Shown here piece by piece: positions 38,067 through 46,827 of a DNA stretch of 64,000 nucleotides (positions within the stretch are counted from its first letter, which is position 1; each line of letters opens with the position of its first letter). A program made the translations under genes and the position numbers. The stretch lies in NCBI GenBank assembly GCA_051209155.1, contig JBPJGB010000002.1; one strand, given 5' to 3'. Source of the stretch: Actomonas sp051209155 (GTDB lineage: Bacteria; Verrucomicrobiota; Verrucomicrobiia; Opitutales; Opitutaceae). The notes below the pieces were generated by a model. It saw only the letters and a list, made by a program, of their open reading frames with translations, made no database searches and was not told the DNA's origin.

Positions 38067-39644
38067 ATGGATCCTGCGATCAGCTGGCTGGTGCGACTCG
38101 GTGTCGACCAAGGACTCTTTACCGTCGAACAGGCAAAAACTGTGCGCGACAAGCTGGGCGACGGCGCCGAGCTCATCGACTTCGCGCAGGAGTTGATCGA
38201 CGAAGGTTTTGTCGAAGATGAGCGACTGGGTGAGCTCGAGAAACTCGCCGGCAAGGCCATGCAGGAAGGGGCCAACGGTCCGCCCGCGCTCGACCCCTTT
38301 CCGGCCGAGCCGAAAGCCGAACCCAAACTGTCGTTGCGCAAAGAGGACAAGGCCGAGCCGCCGCCCGCCGTGATTTTGGACGAGCCGGCTCCAGCGCAGA
38401 CCCCCGCGCCGGCCGCCCCAGCGGCGCCGACTCCAGCACCGGCTCCCGTTCCCGCGCCGGAACCGGCCCCTGCCCCGATTGCGGCAAGTGCGCCAGCGAT
38501 GGCGATGGGGCTGCCGCCGTCGGCGACCGTGATTGAGCCGGGCGAACTCGATTTCGAAAATCTGGGTGCGCTCAACGATACGCAATTGGCCGATGCCTTG
38601 CGCGGCTTCCTGGTGCTCTGCGGTGACGAGGGCGTGAGCGACCTGCACCTGTCGGCGGGCGCGACGCCGTTTGTGCGCAAGCAACGGGCGCTTTCGCCGT
38701 TGAGTGAACACATTCTCACCGAAGAAGAGGCCCTGCGGCTCAACACCGTGTTGCTTTCGCAGGGACAGAAAGCGATCTACTTACAGCGCAAGGACTACGA
38801 CTTCGCCTTGGCGCTGGATGCGACCCACCGCTACCGCGTGAACCTCATGTTTCACAAGGATGGTCCGGCGGGCTCCTACCGCATGGTGTCGGCCGACGTG
38901 CCGACGCTCGATTCGCTCGGTCTACGCAACGTGGAGACCATCCGCAAAATGTTGTCCTACCACAACGGGCTCATGCTCGTGACGGGACCGGTGGGCGCGG
39001 GCAAGACCACGACCTTGGCGGCCTGTGTGGCCGAGCTGAACAAGAAGCGGAAGGATCACATCATCACGGTCGAAGACCCGGTCGAGATCGTGCAGGAGTC
39101 GACCAACTGCAACATCACCCAACGCCAGGTCGGTGAGCACACGCGCTCCTTCGGTTCGGCGCTGAAGGGGGCGTTGCGTGAGGACCCGGACATCATCGTC
39201 ATCGGCGAACTGCGCGACCTCGAAACCATCGAGATGGCGATCAGTGCTTCGGAGACCGGTCACTTGGTGATCGGCACGATGCACACCAGCGATGCGGCCA
39301 CCACGCTCAACCGGCTGCTCGATGTGTTTCCGCCGGCACAACAGACGCAGATTCGTGCGAGTGTATCGGAGAGCCTGCGCGGCATCGTCTGTCAGCGCCT
39401 CGTCCCGGGCGTGGGGGGCAAACTCGTGCTCGGCTGCGAGATCCTCGTGTCCAATCCCGCGGTCGCCTCGCTCATCCGCGAAGGCAAAACCCAGGGCCTG
39501 CGCAACGTGATGGAAACCGGCGTGCGCGAGGGCATGTGCACGATGGAGAGCTCCATCTTCGAGCTCTACAACAAGCGCCAGATTTCCGCGGTCACCGCCC
39601 GCCAGAATATCACCACCAAACAACTGCTCGCGCAGATTCGTTAA
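38067..39644 (+). CDS. PilT-type ATPase with extended N-terminus (PilU/PilT-like)
   Basis: This 525-residue protein starts at the ATG at 38067. Residues 1-70 form a small helical domain (SWLVRLGVDQGLFT; LIDFAQELIDEGFV), and 71-152 are a Pro/Ala-rich linker. From about 160 on there is a PilT-type motor: N-terminal domain (GVSDLHLSAGATPF), Walker A GPVGAGKTT with K313, a Walker B-like acidic stretch (DPDIIVIGELRD) and the His box GTMHTSDAAT. Walker A differs from the usual GPTGSGKST. The first 150 residues resemble the N-terminal region of GspE/PilB-like proteins. It lies 5 bp before the next PilT gene. Confidence 0.9.
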   Translation: MDPAISWLVRLGVDQGLFTVEQAKTVRDKLGDGAELIDFAQELIDEGFVEDERLGELEKLAGKAMQEGANGPPALDPFPAEPKAEPKLSLRKEDKAEPPPAVILDEPAPAQTPAPAAPAAPTPAPAPVPAPEPAPAPIAASAPAMAMGLPPSATVIEPGELDFENLGALNDTQLADALRGFLVLCGDEGVSDLHLSAGATPFVRKQRALSPLSEHILTEEEALRLNTVLLSQGQKAIYLQRKDYDFALALDATHRYRVNLMFHKDGPAGSYRMVSADVPTLDSLGLRNVETIRKMLSYHNGLMLVTGPVGAGKTTTLAACVAELNKKRKDHIITVEDPVEIVQESTNCNITQRQVGEHTRSFGSALKGALREDPDIIVIGELRDLETIEMAISASETGHLVIGTMHTSDAATTLNRLLDVFPPAQQTQIRASVSESLRGIVCQRLVPGVGGKLVLGCEILVSNPAVASLIREGKTQGLRNVMETGVREGMCTMESSIFELYNKRQISAVTARQNITTKQLLAQIR

Positions 39645-39649
39645 CCGCC

Positions 39650-40726
39650 ATGGCCGCGATCGATCGACTTCTCAAACTCATGCTGGAACAGGGCGGGTCC
39701 GACCTGCACCTCAATGTGGGCATGCCGCCCAAAGCCCGCATCTCGGGCAACCTCGTTGCCTTGGAGGACGGGATTATCAGCAGCACGGAAATGGAGACGC
39801 TGCTCAGCGAGATTTGTCCGCCTCACCGCTGGGCGGAGTTTGTGGAAAACAAGGACCTCGACCTCGCGCACGAAATTCCCGGCGTCGCGCGTTTCCGTGG
39901 CAACTACCTCTACAACCACTGGGGCCAGGCCGGCATTTTTCGGCAGATCCCGTCGAAGATCCTGTCGTTTTCCGATCTCAACCTGCCCGAGGTGCTGAAG
40001 AAGTTCTGCCACATGACGGAGGGGTTGGTGGTGGTGACCGGGCCGACGGGTAGTGGTAAGTCCACTACGCTCGCGGCGATGATCGACTACATCAACGACA
40101 ACCTCGCCCGGCACATCATCACGATCGAGGACCCGATCGAGTTTGTGCACCCCAACAAGAAGTCGGTCATCGTGCACCGTGAGGTGGGGGAGCACACCCA
40201 GACCTTTGCCGATGCGCTGAAAGGCGCCATGCGGCACGACCCCGACATCCTGTTGCTCGGTGAAATGCGCGAACTCGAGACGATCAAACTCGCCCTCGGC
40301 TGCGCCTCCATGGGCATGCTGGTGTTTGGCACGCTGCACACCAACAACGCCCCCAAGACCGTCGACCGCATCATCAATACCTTCCCGGCCGAGGAGCAGA
40401 ACCAGGTGCGCGTGATGCTCGCCGGTTGTCTGTCCGGCGTGGTGGCCCAGTTGCTCTGCAAGAAACAACCCAAGGGTCGCGTGGCGGTGCACGAAATTCT
40501 GCTGCGCCATGAGGCGCTGCCGAATACGATCCGCAGCGGTCAGATCGCGAACATCCGCGCCATCATCGAGAGCGGCAAGAATGACGGTATGACGACGATG
40601 GATTGGAGCCTGATGGATCGCGTGAAAGACGGTTCCATCACCGCCAAGGAAGCCTTCATGAAGTCGTCCAACAAGGGCGTCTTCCAGGGTATGCTCAAAC
40701 CCGGCGACCTGGACGGAGAGCATTGA
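39650..40726 (+). CDS. pilT: Twitching motility ATPase PilT
   Basis: This 358-residue protein is a complete PilT: N-terminal PAS-like domain (GGSDLHLNVGMPP), Walker A K137 in GPTGSGKST, Glu of Walker B E205 (LLLGEMRE) and His box GTLHTNNA. The C-terminal stretch is AVHEILLRHEALPNTIRSGQ. It powers pilus retraction. It starts 5 bp after the stop of the first ATPase, so both are made together. No pilin or PilB/PilC genes are in this window. Confidence 0.95.
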   Translation: MAAIDRLLKLMLEQGGSDLHLNVGMPPKARISGNLVALEDGIISSTEMETLLSEICPPHRWAEFVENKDLDLAHEIPGVARFRGNYLYNHWGQAGIFRQIPSKILSFSDLNLPEVLKKFCHMTEGLVVVTGPTGSGKSTTLAAMIDYINDNLARHIITIEDPIEFVHPNKKSVIVHREVGEHTQTFADALKGAMRHDPDILLLGEMRELETIKLALGCASMGMLVFGTLHTNNAPKTVDRIINTFPAEEQNQVRVMLAGCLSGVVAQLLCKKQPKGRVAVHEILLRHEALPNTIRSGQIANIRAIIESGKNDGMTTMDWSLMDRVKDGSITAKEAFMKSSNKGVFQGMLKPGDLDGEH

Positions 40727-40932
40727 GGCGGAATGGGGCTGGTTTGCTGGCGGAGAGGCAAGGCAGCCCACGGTGCGCGTGCGAACGCGAAGTGCAGGCG
40801 AGGCGCTTGCGCCCGCTTTCGTTTCCCCGGGTCGCGCGCGGGTTAACAGATGCGCACACGGTGGGCGCTTCCCGGATTCGGACTGGTGGTGTCGGGCGGG
40901 CACGCGTTTGATGGGTGCACCCCAACCCCGTT

Positions 40933-41883
40933 ATGACTCGATCTCGTCTGCTGTGCTGTCTGCTGGCCGCGGCGTGTCTGCACGCTTCGGTCGTCGCCCA
41001 ACAAATCACGAAGGAGGACCTCCTTTTTCTGACCCGCGAATGGACGGGGGCGCGTTTCGATGACGGCCGACCCCAGGTGCCGGACGCCGTCCTTGAGCGC
41101 ATGAAGGGGGTGACGCTGGAGGAGGCGTGGGCGGTCCTGCGTAATCACGGGTTTCACTATCAATACGAAGGGGAGTGGGAGATCGTGCATCCGGATGGCG
41201 TGCTCGTTGGCCGCGCGGTCACCGCCACCTTCATGCCGGGGCGGAAGGACATCCACGCCGCCTTCACCGACCGCGGCAAGGAACAGGGACGCCTCCTTGG
41301 GATGAACACCTGGCCGATCGATATGCTGACCACCGGTGACGTGTATGTGGCCGACCAATTCAACGCCACGATCGACGGTCCCACGGTCGGTGACAATCTG
41401 GCCAACTCCATCAAAGCCCGCACCGGCAATGGCTTTGTCTACTACGGCGCGGTGCGTGATGTAAACGGCATGAAGGAGCTCGAGGGCTTCACCGCCTACT
41501 TCAAGAGCTACCACCCCTCGCATCATCACGGCAGCGCGGAGCGACCGAACCTCAACACCACCTTGGTCGGGCTCAATCAGCCCACCCGTATCGGCGCCGC
41601 CACCGTGATGCCGGGCGACGTGGTGTTGGCGCGCGACGGCGGCGTGATTTTCATCCCGCCGCAGCTGGCCGAGGAGGTCGTGCGCGTTTCCGAAGTCGTG
41701 CGACTGCGCGACATGTTCGGGCATCAGCGCCTGCAGGAAAAAGTCTACACCGCCGGGCAGATCGATCGCCGTTGGACCGACGAAATCGAGGCCGACTTCT
41801 CGCGTTGGCTTGAGTCGCACATCGACGAGTTGCCGGTGGCCAAGGAACAAATTCAGGAACTGCTGAAGAGCCGCACCTGGTGA
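40933..41883 (+). CDS. Exported RraA-like protein with N-terminal extension
   Basis: This 316-residue protein has a signal peptide (MTRSRLLCCLLAAACLHASV). The ATG at 40933 is preferred over a GTG at 40915. The C-terminal part has RraA/4-hydroxy-4-methyl-2-oxoglutarate aldolase marks: a Gly-Asp-rich segment DMLTTGDVYVADQ, then GGVTVMPGDVVLARDGGVIFIP-like text (VMPGDVVLARDGGVIFIP). The typical family is about 160-230 residues, so about 100 residues are extra at the N-terminus. RraA-like proteins act as aldolases on 2-keto acids or bind RNase E. Export favours an enzyme. It is followed by an exported dehydratase after 39 bp. Confidence 0.85.
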   Translation: MTRSRLLCCLLAAACLHASVVAQQITKEDLLFLTREWTGARFDDGRPQVPDAVLERMKGVTLEEAWAVLRNHGFHYQYEGEWEIVHPDGVLVGRAVTATFMPGRKDIHAAFTDRGKEQGRLLGMNTWPIDMLTTGDVYVADQFNATIDGPTVGDNLANSIKARTGNGFVYYGAVRDVNGMKELEGFTAYFKSYHPSHHHGSAERPNLNTTLVGLNQPTRIGAATVMPGDVVLARDGGVIFIPPQLAEEVVRVSEVVRLRDMFGHQRLQEKVYTAGQIDRRWTDEIEADFSRWLESHIDELPVAKEQIQELLKSRTW

Positions 41884-41922
41884 CGAGTCGCTTTCAACCC
41901 CAACCCCCAACCTCTGCAACAC

Positions 41923-43209
41923 ATGGCCTCCCGTTCCTCCCGGCGCGCCTTCCTGCGCCATGCCGCCCTCGGTTCGGTCGCTGGCGCGACCGCTCTCTCC
42001 ACCTCCTTTGGCCAAGGTCTCACCGAGGCGATTGACCGCACTCCACTTTCCTCGGCGCCGTCGGACCTCAAGATCACCGACATCACCTGTGCCTTCATTC
42101 GCAACGGCAACGGGCTGTTCGTGAAGGTGCACACCAATCAGGACATCGAAGGTCACGGCGAGGGCGTCGATGCGGTCGCGGGTTCCTACCAGTTGATCAA
42201 GCTCATGGCGCAGAGTCTCAAGGGGCAGAACCCACTCGATGTGCATCGCCTCTTTGAACACGTGCGTCGCCAGGGATTCTTCCGCGGCGCGCAGTCCGGC
42301 ATTTACGTGGCGGTGCTGTCCGCCGTTGAAGCCGCGTTGTGGGATGTCGCAGGCAAGGCGCTCGGTCTGCCGGTTTACCGACTCCTCGGGGGCAAGTTTC
42401 GTGATCGCGTTCGCGTCTACATGGACACCGCGCTCTACCAACGCACCTTGCCGGAACCGGCCGACTTCGCGGCCGCGGCGCGCGAGGCGGTCGACATGGG
42501 CATGACCGCGGTGAAGTTCGACCTCGATCAGGCCAACGATCCGAATAAATACGACGCCTACAACTGGACGGCCAGCCCGCTGGAACTGCAGCGCATGTAT
42601 GATCAGATCGCGGCCGTGCGCGCGGAGGTGGGGCCAAGCATCGACATCTGCGTCGACATGCATGGCCGCTACGACGCCCTCACCGGCGAACAGGTCGCGC
42701 GGTTGCTCGAACCCTTGAAAGTCATGTGGCTGGAGGAACCGTGCCCGGCGGAAAACGTGCAGGCCTACAAAAAGATCGCCGACTCCACTTCGACGCCGAT
42801 CTGTGTCGGCGAGAATCAATACCTCGCCCACGGCTTCCGCGAGATGCTTGAGATCGGCGCCGCCGACATCGTGATGCCCGACCTGCAGAAGTGCGGCGGG
42901 CTGGGCGAGGGGCAGCGCATCGCCAACTTGGCCAACCTCTACTACGTGCCCTTTGCGCCGCACATGGTGGCGTCCTACCTTGGTGCGATGGCTTCGTGCC
43001 ACTGCTGCGCTTCCGTCCCCAATTTCCTGATACTGGAATGGCAGATCTACTTTCACAAGAACCCCATGTTCCAGGAGATCGTGAACTTCGACGGACCGAT
43101 GGTGGAGGACGGGTTCATCACCGTGCGCGACAAGCCTGGGATCGGGGTGGAGATCAACACCGAGGGCATGCGCAAGCATGCCACGCCGGGCTATCCGTTC
43201 TTCGAATGA
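41923..43209 (+). CDS. Tat-exported enolase-superfamily dehydratase (galactonate/mannonate dehydratase-like)
   Basis: This 428-residue protein has a Tat signal (SSRRAFLRHAALG). After the capping domain, the barrel residues follow the galactonate/mannonate dehydratase pattern: metal ligands D245 (with H247 in CVDMHGRYD), E271/E272 (WLEEPCPAEN) and E297 (GENQY), plus H347 (APHMVAS). The likely reaction is dehydration of a sugar acid to a 2-keto-3-deoxy acid. It lies between an exported RraA-like gene and a BASS transporter gene with short gaps, so an exported or imported acid-sugar route is likely. The exact acid is unknown. Confidence 0.9.
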   Translation: MASRSSRRAFLRHAALGSVAGATALSTSFGQGLTEAIDRTPLSSAPSDLKITDITCAFIRNGNGLFVKVHTNQDIEGHGEGVDAVAGSYQLIKLMAQSLKGQNPLDVHRLFEHVRRQGFFRGAQSGIYVAVLSAVEAALWDVAGKALGLPVYRLLGGKFRDRVRVYMDTALYQRTLPEPADFAAAAREAVDMGMTAVKFDLDQANDPNKYDAYNWTASPLELQRMYDQIAAVRAEVGPSIDICVDMHGRYDALTGEQVARLLEPLKVMWLEEPCPAENVQAYKKIADSTSTPICVGENQYLAHGFREMLEIGAADIVMPDLQKCGGLGEGQRIANLANLYYVPFAPHMVASYLGAMASCHCCASVPNFLILEWQIYFHKNPMFQEIVNFDGPMVEDGFITVRDKPGIGVEINTEGMRKHATPGYPFFE

Positions 43210-43240
43210 TCCTGCACCACCGACTCGCTCCGTATTGCCC

Positions 43241-44308
43241 ATGACCCTACCCCACCAAACCATCCTGCGTGGCGCGTTGGCGCCGCTCGCCGCCGCCGTG
43301 GTGCTTTTTGCCCTCGGGCGACCGGTGCTCGGCGGCACCTTGCTCACCGCCTTTTTCCTCGCGGCCTCGCTGGGCGTGCGCGGGAGCGCGAAGTTGCACG
43401 GGCTGTCCTTCAGCCTGCTCATCTTTGCCTGCGTCACGTTCTCGATGTGTTTCCCGGCGCTCTTTGTAAGTTGGGGGAGCTTCAAACTGAGCTCGCTCAT
43501 CGTGCCACTCCTGCAGGTGATCATGTTTGGCATGGGCACGGCGATGAGTGTGCAGGACTTCGCCGGCGTGGTGAAGGCGCCGAAAGCGGTCGGCGTCGGT
43601 CTGCTGTGCCAGTTCACGATCATGCCGTTTGTGGGCGCCGGCCTCGCCATGGTCTTTGGATTTTCCCCGGAACTGGCGGCGGGCGTGATCCTGATCGGCG
43701 CGTCGCCGAGTGGTCTGGCCTCGAACGTAATGGCCTACATCGGCAAAGCGAACCTGGCGCTGTCGGTCACGCTCACCACGGTGGCGACGCTGGTCGCGCC
43801 GTTCATCACGCCGTTTTACATGCAGTGGTTGGCCGGCCAATACATCCCGATCGATGCCCTGGGCATGATGTGGAGCATCACCAAGATCACGATCCTGCCG
43901 ATCATCGCCGGCCTGATCTTCAATCGACTTTTCCACGGCAAAACGGCGTGGCTCGACCGGCTCATGCCGCAGGTCTCGATGGGCGGCATCGCCTTCATTC
44001 TCATGATCATGACGGCGGGTCGACGCGACGAACTGCTGGTGGTCGGCGCGGTGCTCATCGTCGTCGCCTTGCTGCACAACGTGGCGGGCTACGCCCTGGG
44101 TTACTGGACCTGCCGCGCGCTGCGAATGGACGAAAAGACGTGCCGCACGATCTCGTTTGAGGTCGGCCTGCAGAATGCCGGCCTGGCCACCGGTCTGGCG
44201 CAGGACCTGGGTCGCATGGTGGCGTTGGCGCCCGTGGTCTTTGGCTCGCTGATGAACATCACCGGCGCGACCTTGGCGACGTGGTGGCGGGACAAGCCGT
44301 CTAAGTGA
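43241..44308 (+). CDS. BASS-family sodium symporter
   Basis: This 355-residue protein has about ten hydrophobic helices. The start ATG at 43241 skips a coding-poor stretch of the frame. Typical motifs are IVPLLQVIMFGMGTAMSVQDF, GVILIGASPSGLASNVMAYIG and ISFEVGLQNAGLATGLA, as in bile acid:Na+ and 2-keto acid symporters. With the exported dehydratase next to it, transport of a 2-keto acid or sugar acid is plausible. The 16-bp gap to a convergent DUF2071 gene follows. Confidence 0.9.
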   Translation: MTLPHQTILRGALAPLAAAVVLFALGRPVLGGTLLTAFFLAASLGVRGSAKLHGLSFSLLIFACVTFSMCFPALFVSWGSFKLSSLIVPLLQVIMFGMGTAMSVQDFAGVVKAPKAVGVGLLCQFTIMPFVGAGLAMVFGFSPELAAGVILIGASPSGLASNVMAYIGKANLALSVTLTTVATLVAPFITPFYMQWLAGQYIPIDALGMMWSITKITILPIIAGLIFNRLFHGKTAWLDRLMPQVSMGGIAFILMIMTAGRRDELLVVGAVLIVVALLHNVAGYALGYWTCRALRMDEKTCRTISFEVGLQNAGLATGLAQDLGRMVALAPVVFGSLMNITGATLATWWRDKPSK

Positions 44309-44324
44309 CGCGTGGCGCCGCGGA

Positions 44325-45122
44325 TCAGCGTAAAGGATCGGGGGTGAGCTCGCCGGCGGCGAGCTCGTCCGGATCTTCCGCCATGTCCCCCAGCACCTTC
44401 GGCGGATAGGCCACGACGTCGACCCCCGTGGAGAAAAGCCCGTGGGGCTTCTCGGTCGGCGGGGTCAGGCCGGCGGCGGCGAAGAGGTCGTTGTGGTCGA
44501 TCTCGACCTCGGCTTCGCGCAAGGGCCACGGCGGGTGGTGGACCTCGCCGCGCACGATTTCACCGCGGCGGTTGAGCGTGTAGAGACAGTAGCGCTCGGT
44601 GGCCCAGTGCTCGAAGGAACCCGGCTCGGCGATGAAGCTATCGCCGATCGCCCGATAGCGGCCGCTGAATCGAACCTTGCCGCCGATGCGGCGACTCGCG
44701 AACGCGAGCCCATCCTCGCTCTCCTGGCAGCGGATCGAGGCGTAGTGGTAGGGCAGGTGGAAGCCGAGACGACCACCGCACACAATGGGCCAGCTTTGCG
44801 CATCGAGGCTGAAAAACCAGACGCCGGGTTTGTCGTCGTATTCGACGTAGGTGCGCAGGTTGAGCTCGGGAAACGAAGGCATGATCGGCAACCAGGGCAA
44901 CCCGCGGCGGCGCACATGGCCGAGTTGGAAGGGCACCACGGCGATCCAAGGCGAACCGTCGAACTCCTGCAGCTTGAGGTTGCCGGGAATGAGCTCGCGC
45001 AGCTCGCGGCGCGAGGCGCGGTAGTGGGCGAAGGCAAGATCGGACCACGTTTGACTCCAGCCCCAGGGAGAGGTGGGCAACGGCCAAGGCCGATGGGAGA
45101 CGTTTTGCAGAACCGGCAGCAT
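44325..45122 (-). CDS. DUF2071 (YqjF-like) protein
   Basis: This 265-residue protein starts at the ATG at 45122 (MLPVLQNVSHRPW). It has the DUF2071 pattern of beta-strands: SPWGWSQTWSDLAFAHYRAS, GSPWIAVVPFQLGHVRRRG, NLRTYVEYDDKPGVWFFSLDA and HYASI. The function of the family is unknown. There is no signal peptide. It is convergent with the transporter gene at 16 bp and divergent from the S41 gene at 45293. Confidence 0.87.
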   Translation of the reverse strand: MLPVLQNVSHRPWPLPTSPWGWSQTWSDLAFAHYRASRRELRELIPGNLKLQEFDGSPWIAVVPFQLGHVRRRGLPWLPIMPSFPELNLRTYVEYDDKPGVWFFSLDAQSWPIVCGGRLGFHLPYHYASIRCQESEDGLAFASRRIGGKVRFSGRYRAIGDSFIAEPGSFEHWATERYCLYTLNRRGEIVRGEVHHPPWPLREAEVEIDHNDLFAAAGLTPPTEKPHGLFSTGVDVVAYPPKVLGDMAEDPDELAAGELTPDPLR

Positions 45123-45292
45123 GAAAACCTGGAAGGTGCAGGGCTTAGCCCGTTGTGCCCAGGACCGCAACCCTCTGCATCCGGGAGCTCACGCAATTCC
45201 GGTTTCCCGGCGGGCTTGGCGGGGTGGCCACGACCGAACCTTGACCTAGGGTGGGTTCCTTAGGTTTGTTGGCGGCGCTGTTTTCCCGACCC

Positions 45293-46564
45293 ATGCGAAA
45301 CGACCTGTCCCGATCCCTCCCTCACCGACGTGCCGCGTGGACGAGGATGTGGTCCGCGGGATTGTTGGGTCTAAGCTTGGTTTTGGGCGGGTGTGTGCTG
45401 CCGCGCACCGGGCCGCCGGCGGAGCCGACTTACGCGTCGGCGGAGCAGCGGGCCGAAGCGCATCAAGCCGTGCTCGAGCAGGTTTGGGAGTTGGTGGAGA
45501 AACGATTCTACGATGCCGGATTCAACGGCGCCGATTGGGCCACGGCTTACGCCCGTTACCGGGACCAAGCGGCCGCCGCGGAGGACAACGAGGCGCTTTA
45601 CGACGTGATCAACACCATGCTCGAGGAGCTCGGCGACGCGCACACCCTGGCGATGGATCCGCTGGAGGCGTGGGAGGATTACGTGGCGGAGCGGGCTTTT
45701 GTCGGCATCAACCTGGAGCGCGTCGAAGACGAGTGGGTCGTGGCGGAGTTGCGGCCCGGCAGTGCGGCGGAGGAGGCGGGCGTGGAGGTCGGCTGGATCG
45801 CCATTGCGCGCAACGACGAGCCACTGACCGAGGAGGGCATCACTTTCGGCAGCGAGCCGGGCGAAAGCTACAAATGGACCTTCGTCGACAGCCAGAACGA
45901 GCTGCGACAGGTCATGCTCACGGCGCGCACGCTGTCCGACCGCATGCCGCCGATGGAGCGGCACTCGGCGGAGGGCTGGATTTACCTGCGTTTCGACGAG
46001 TTCGAGACCGATTACGACGCTTGGCTGCACGAGCGGCTGAAGGTGCACCGCGACGCGCCCGGCATCGTGCTCGACCTGCGCTACAACAGTGGTGGTGCGG
46101 TCTCGTCGTTGGAACGGGTGATCAACCAGTTTTTCCCGGATCGCAAAGCCTATGGTGCCTTCGTCTCGCGACAGGGACGGCGTAATGAGGAGAAGTCGGC
46201 CTGGCGCAGCGGGGTCGACTACGACGGCGAAGTGGTGGTGCTGATCGGGCCCGGTTCGGCGAGCTCGGCCGAGATTCTGGCGCATGTGATGCAGCATTAT
46301 GAGCGTGCGACCCTGATCGGGCGACCGACCGCCGGTGTGGTGGTGGCAAGTCAATACCACCGGCTGCGAGATGGCGGCGAATTGCAGCTGGGCACCTACG
46401 ATTTTGAGACGCTCGATGGGGAGCGTTTGGAAGGCAACGGCGTCGAGCCCGACGTGTTGATTGAGCGCTCGCTGGCCGATTTGCGGGCCGGCCGTGACGC
46501 CGATCTGAATGCGGCGGTGGAGTGGTTGCGGGCGCGGGTGAAGTCGCAACGGACACACCAATAG
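45293..46564 (+). CDS. S41-family peptidase-like lipoprotein
   Basis: This 423-residue protein has a lipoprotein signal (LLGLSLVLGGC), so Cys is lipidated after export. An N-terminal helical part (EQVWELVEKRFYDAGF) and a PDZ-like domain (AFVGINLERVEDEWVVAELRPGSAAEEAGV) precede the S41 domain. The domain has GIVLDLRYNSGG and a Ser in PGSASSAEIL (S324 by alignment with C-terminal processing peptidases). At the place of the usual Lys there is LIGRPTAGVV, which lacks Lys, so the active site is likely of the variant type or inactive. It ends 263 bp before the convergent LytTR gene. Confidence 0.87.
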   Translation: MRNDLSRSLPHRRAAWTRMWSAGLLGLSLVLGGCVLPRTGPPAEPTYASAEQRAEAHQAVLEQVWELVEKRFYDAGFNGADWATAYARYRDQAAAAEDNEALYDVINTMLEELGDAHTLAMDPLEAWEDYVAERAFVGINLERVEDEWVVAELRPGSAAEEAGVEVGWIAIARNDEPLTEEGITFGSEPGESYKWTFVDSQNELRQVMLTARTLSDRMPPMERHSAEGWIYLRFDEFETDYDAWLHERLKVHRDAPGIVLDLRYNSGGAVSSLERVINQFFPDRKAYGAFVSRQGRRNEEKSAWRSGVDYDGEVVVLIGPGSASSAEILAHVMQHYERATLIGRPTAGVVVASQYHRLRDGGELQLGTYDFETLDGERLEGNGVEPDVLIERSLADLRAGRDADLNAAVEWLRARVKSQRTHQ

Positions 46565-46592
46565 CCAATCGTTTTCAGGAGCGACGATGAGT

Positions 46593-46682
46593 GACCTTTG
46601 TGTGAAAAGGTCCTCCCCCGGAGAAGCGGGTTGCTTTCATCCTAGTTCCTAATCACCGGAGCCCGAAACGACCCCGGGGGAG
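46593..46682. ncRNA. Candidate structured RNA in the convergent gap
   Basis: Two helices stand end to end: GACCTTT/AAAGGTC (46593-46612, loop GTGTGA), immediately followed by CTCCCCCGG/CCGGGGGAG (46613-46621 with 46674-46682). A possible inner helix is CGGGT/GCCCG (46627-46631 with 46661-46665). The region is the gap between two convergent genes. It could be a structured 3' UTR or a small RNA. It matches no riboswitch I know. Confidence 0.3.
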
Positions 46683-46827
46683 ACGCCGAAACTGTGCGCA
46701 TTTTGCTCCATTCGTCGATGCCTGTTTGATCAAAGGTGTAACATTACTGACAAACGGGCCTGTTTTTGATGGGGGGTTTACGAAGGCTCGTTCCTCACGC
46801 GCGCTCAGGAGCGCAAAATTGTGGCAT

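Noticed and set aside
40843..43650. 935-residue minus-strand open frame
   Set aside because: It is antisense to the RraA-like, dehydratase and BASS genes, all recognised on the plus strand.
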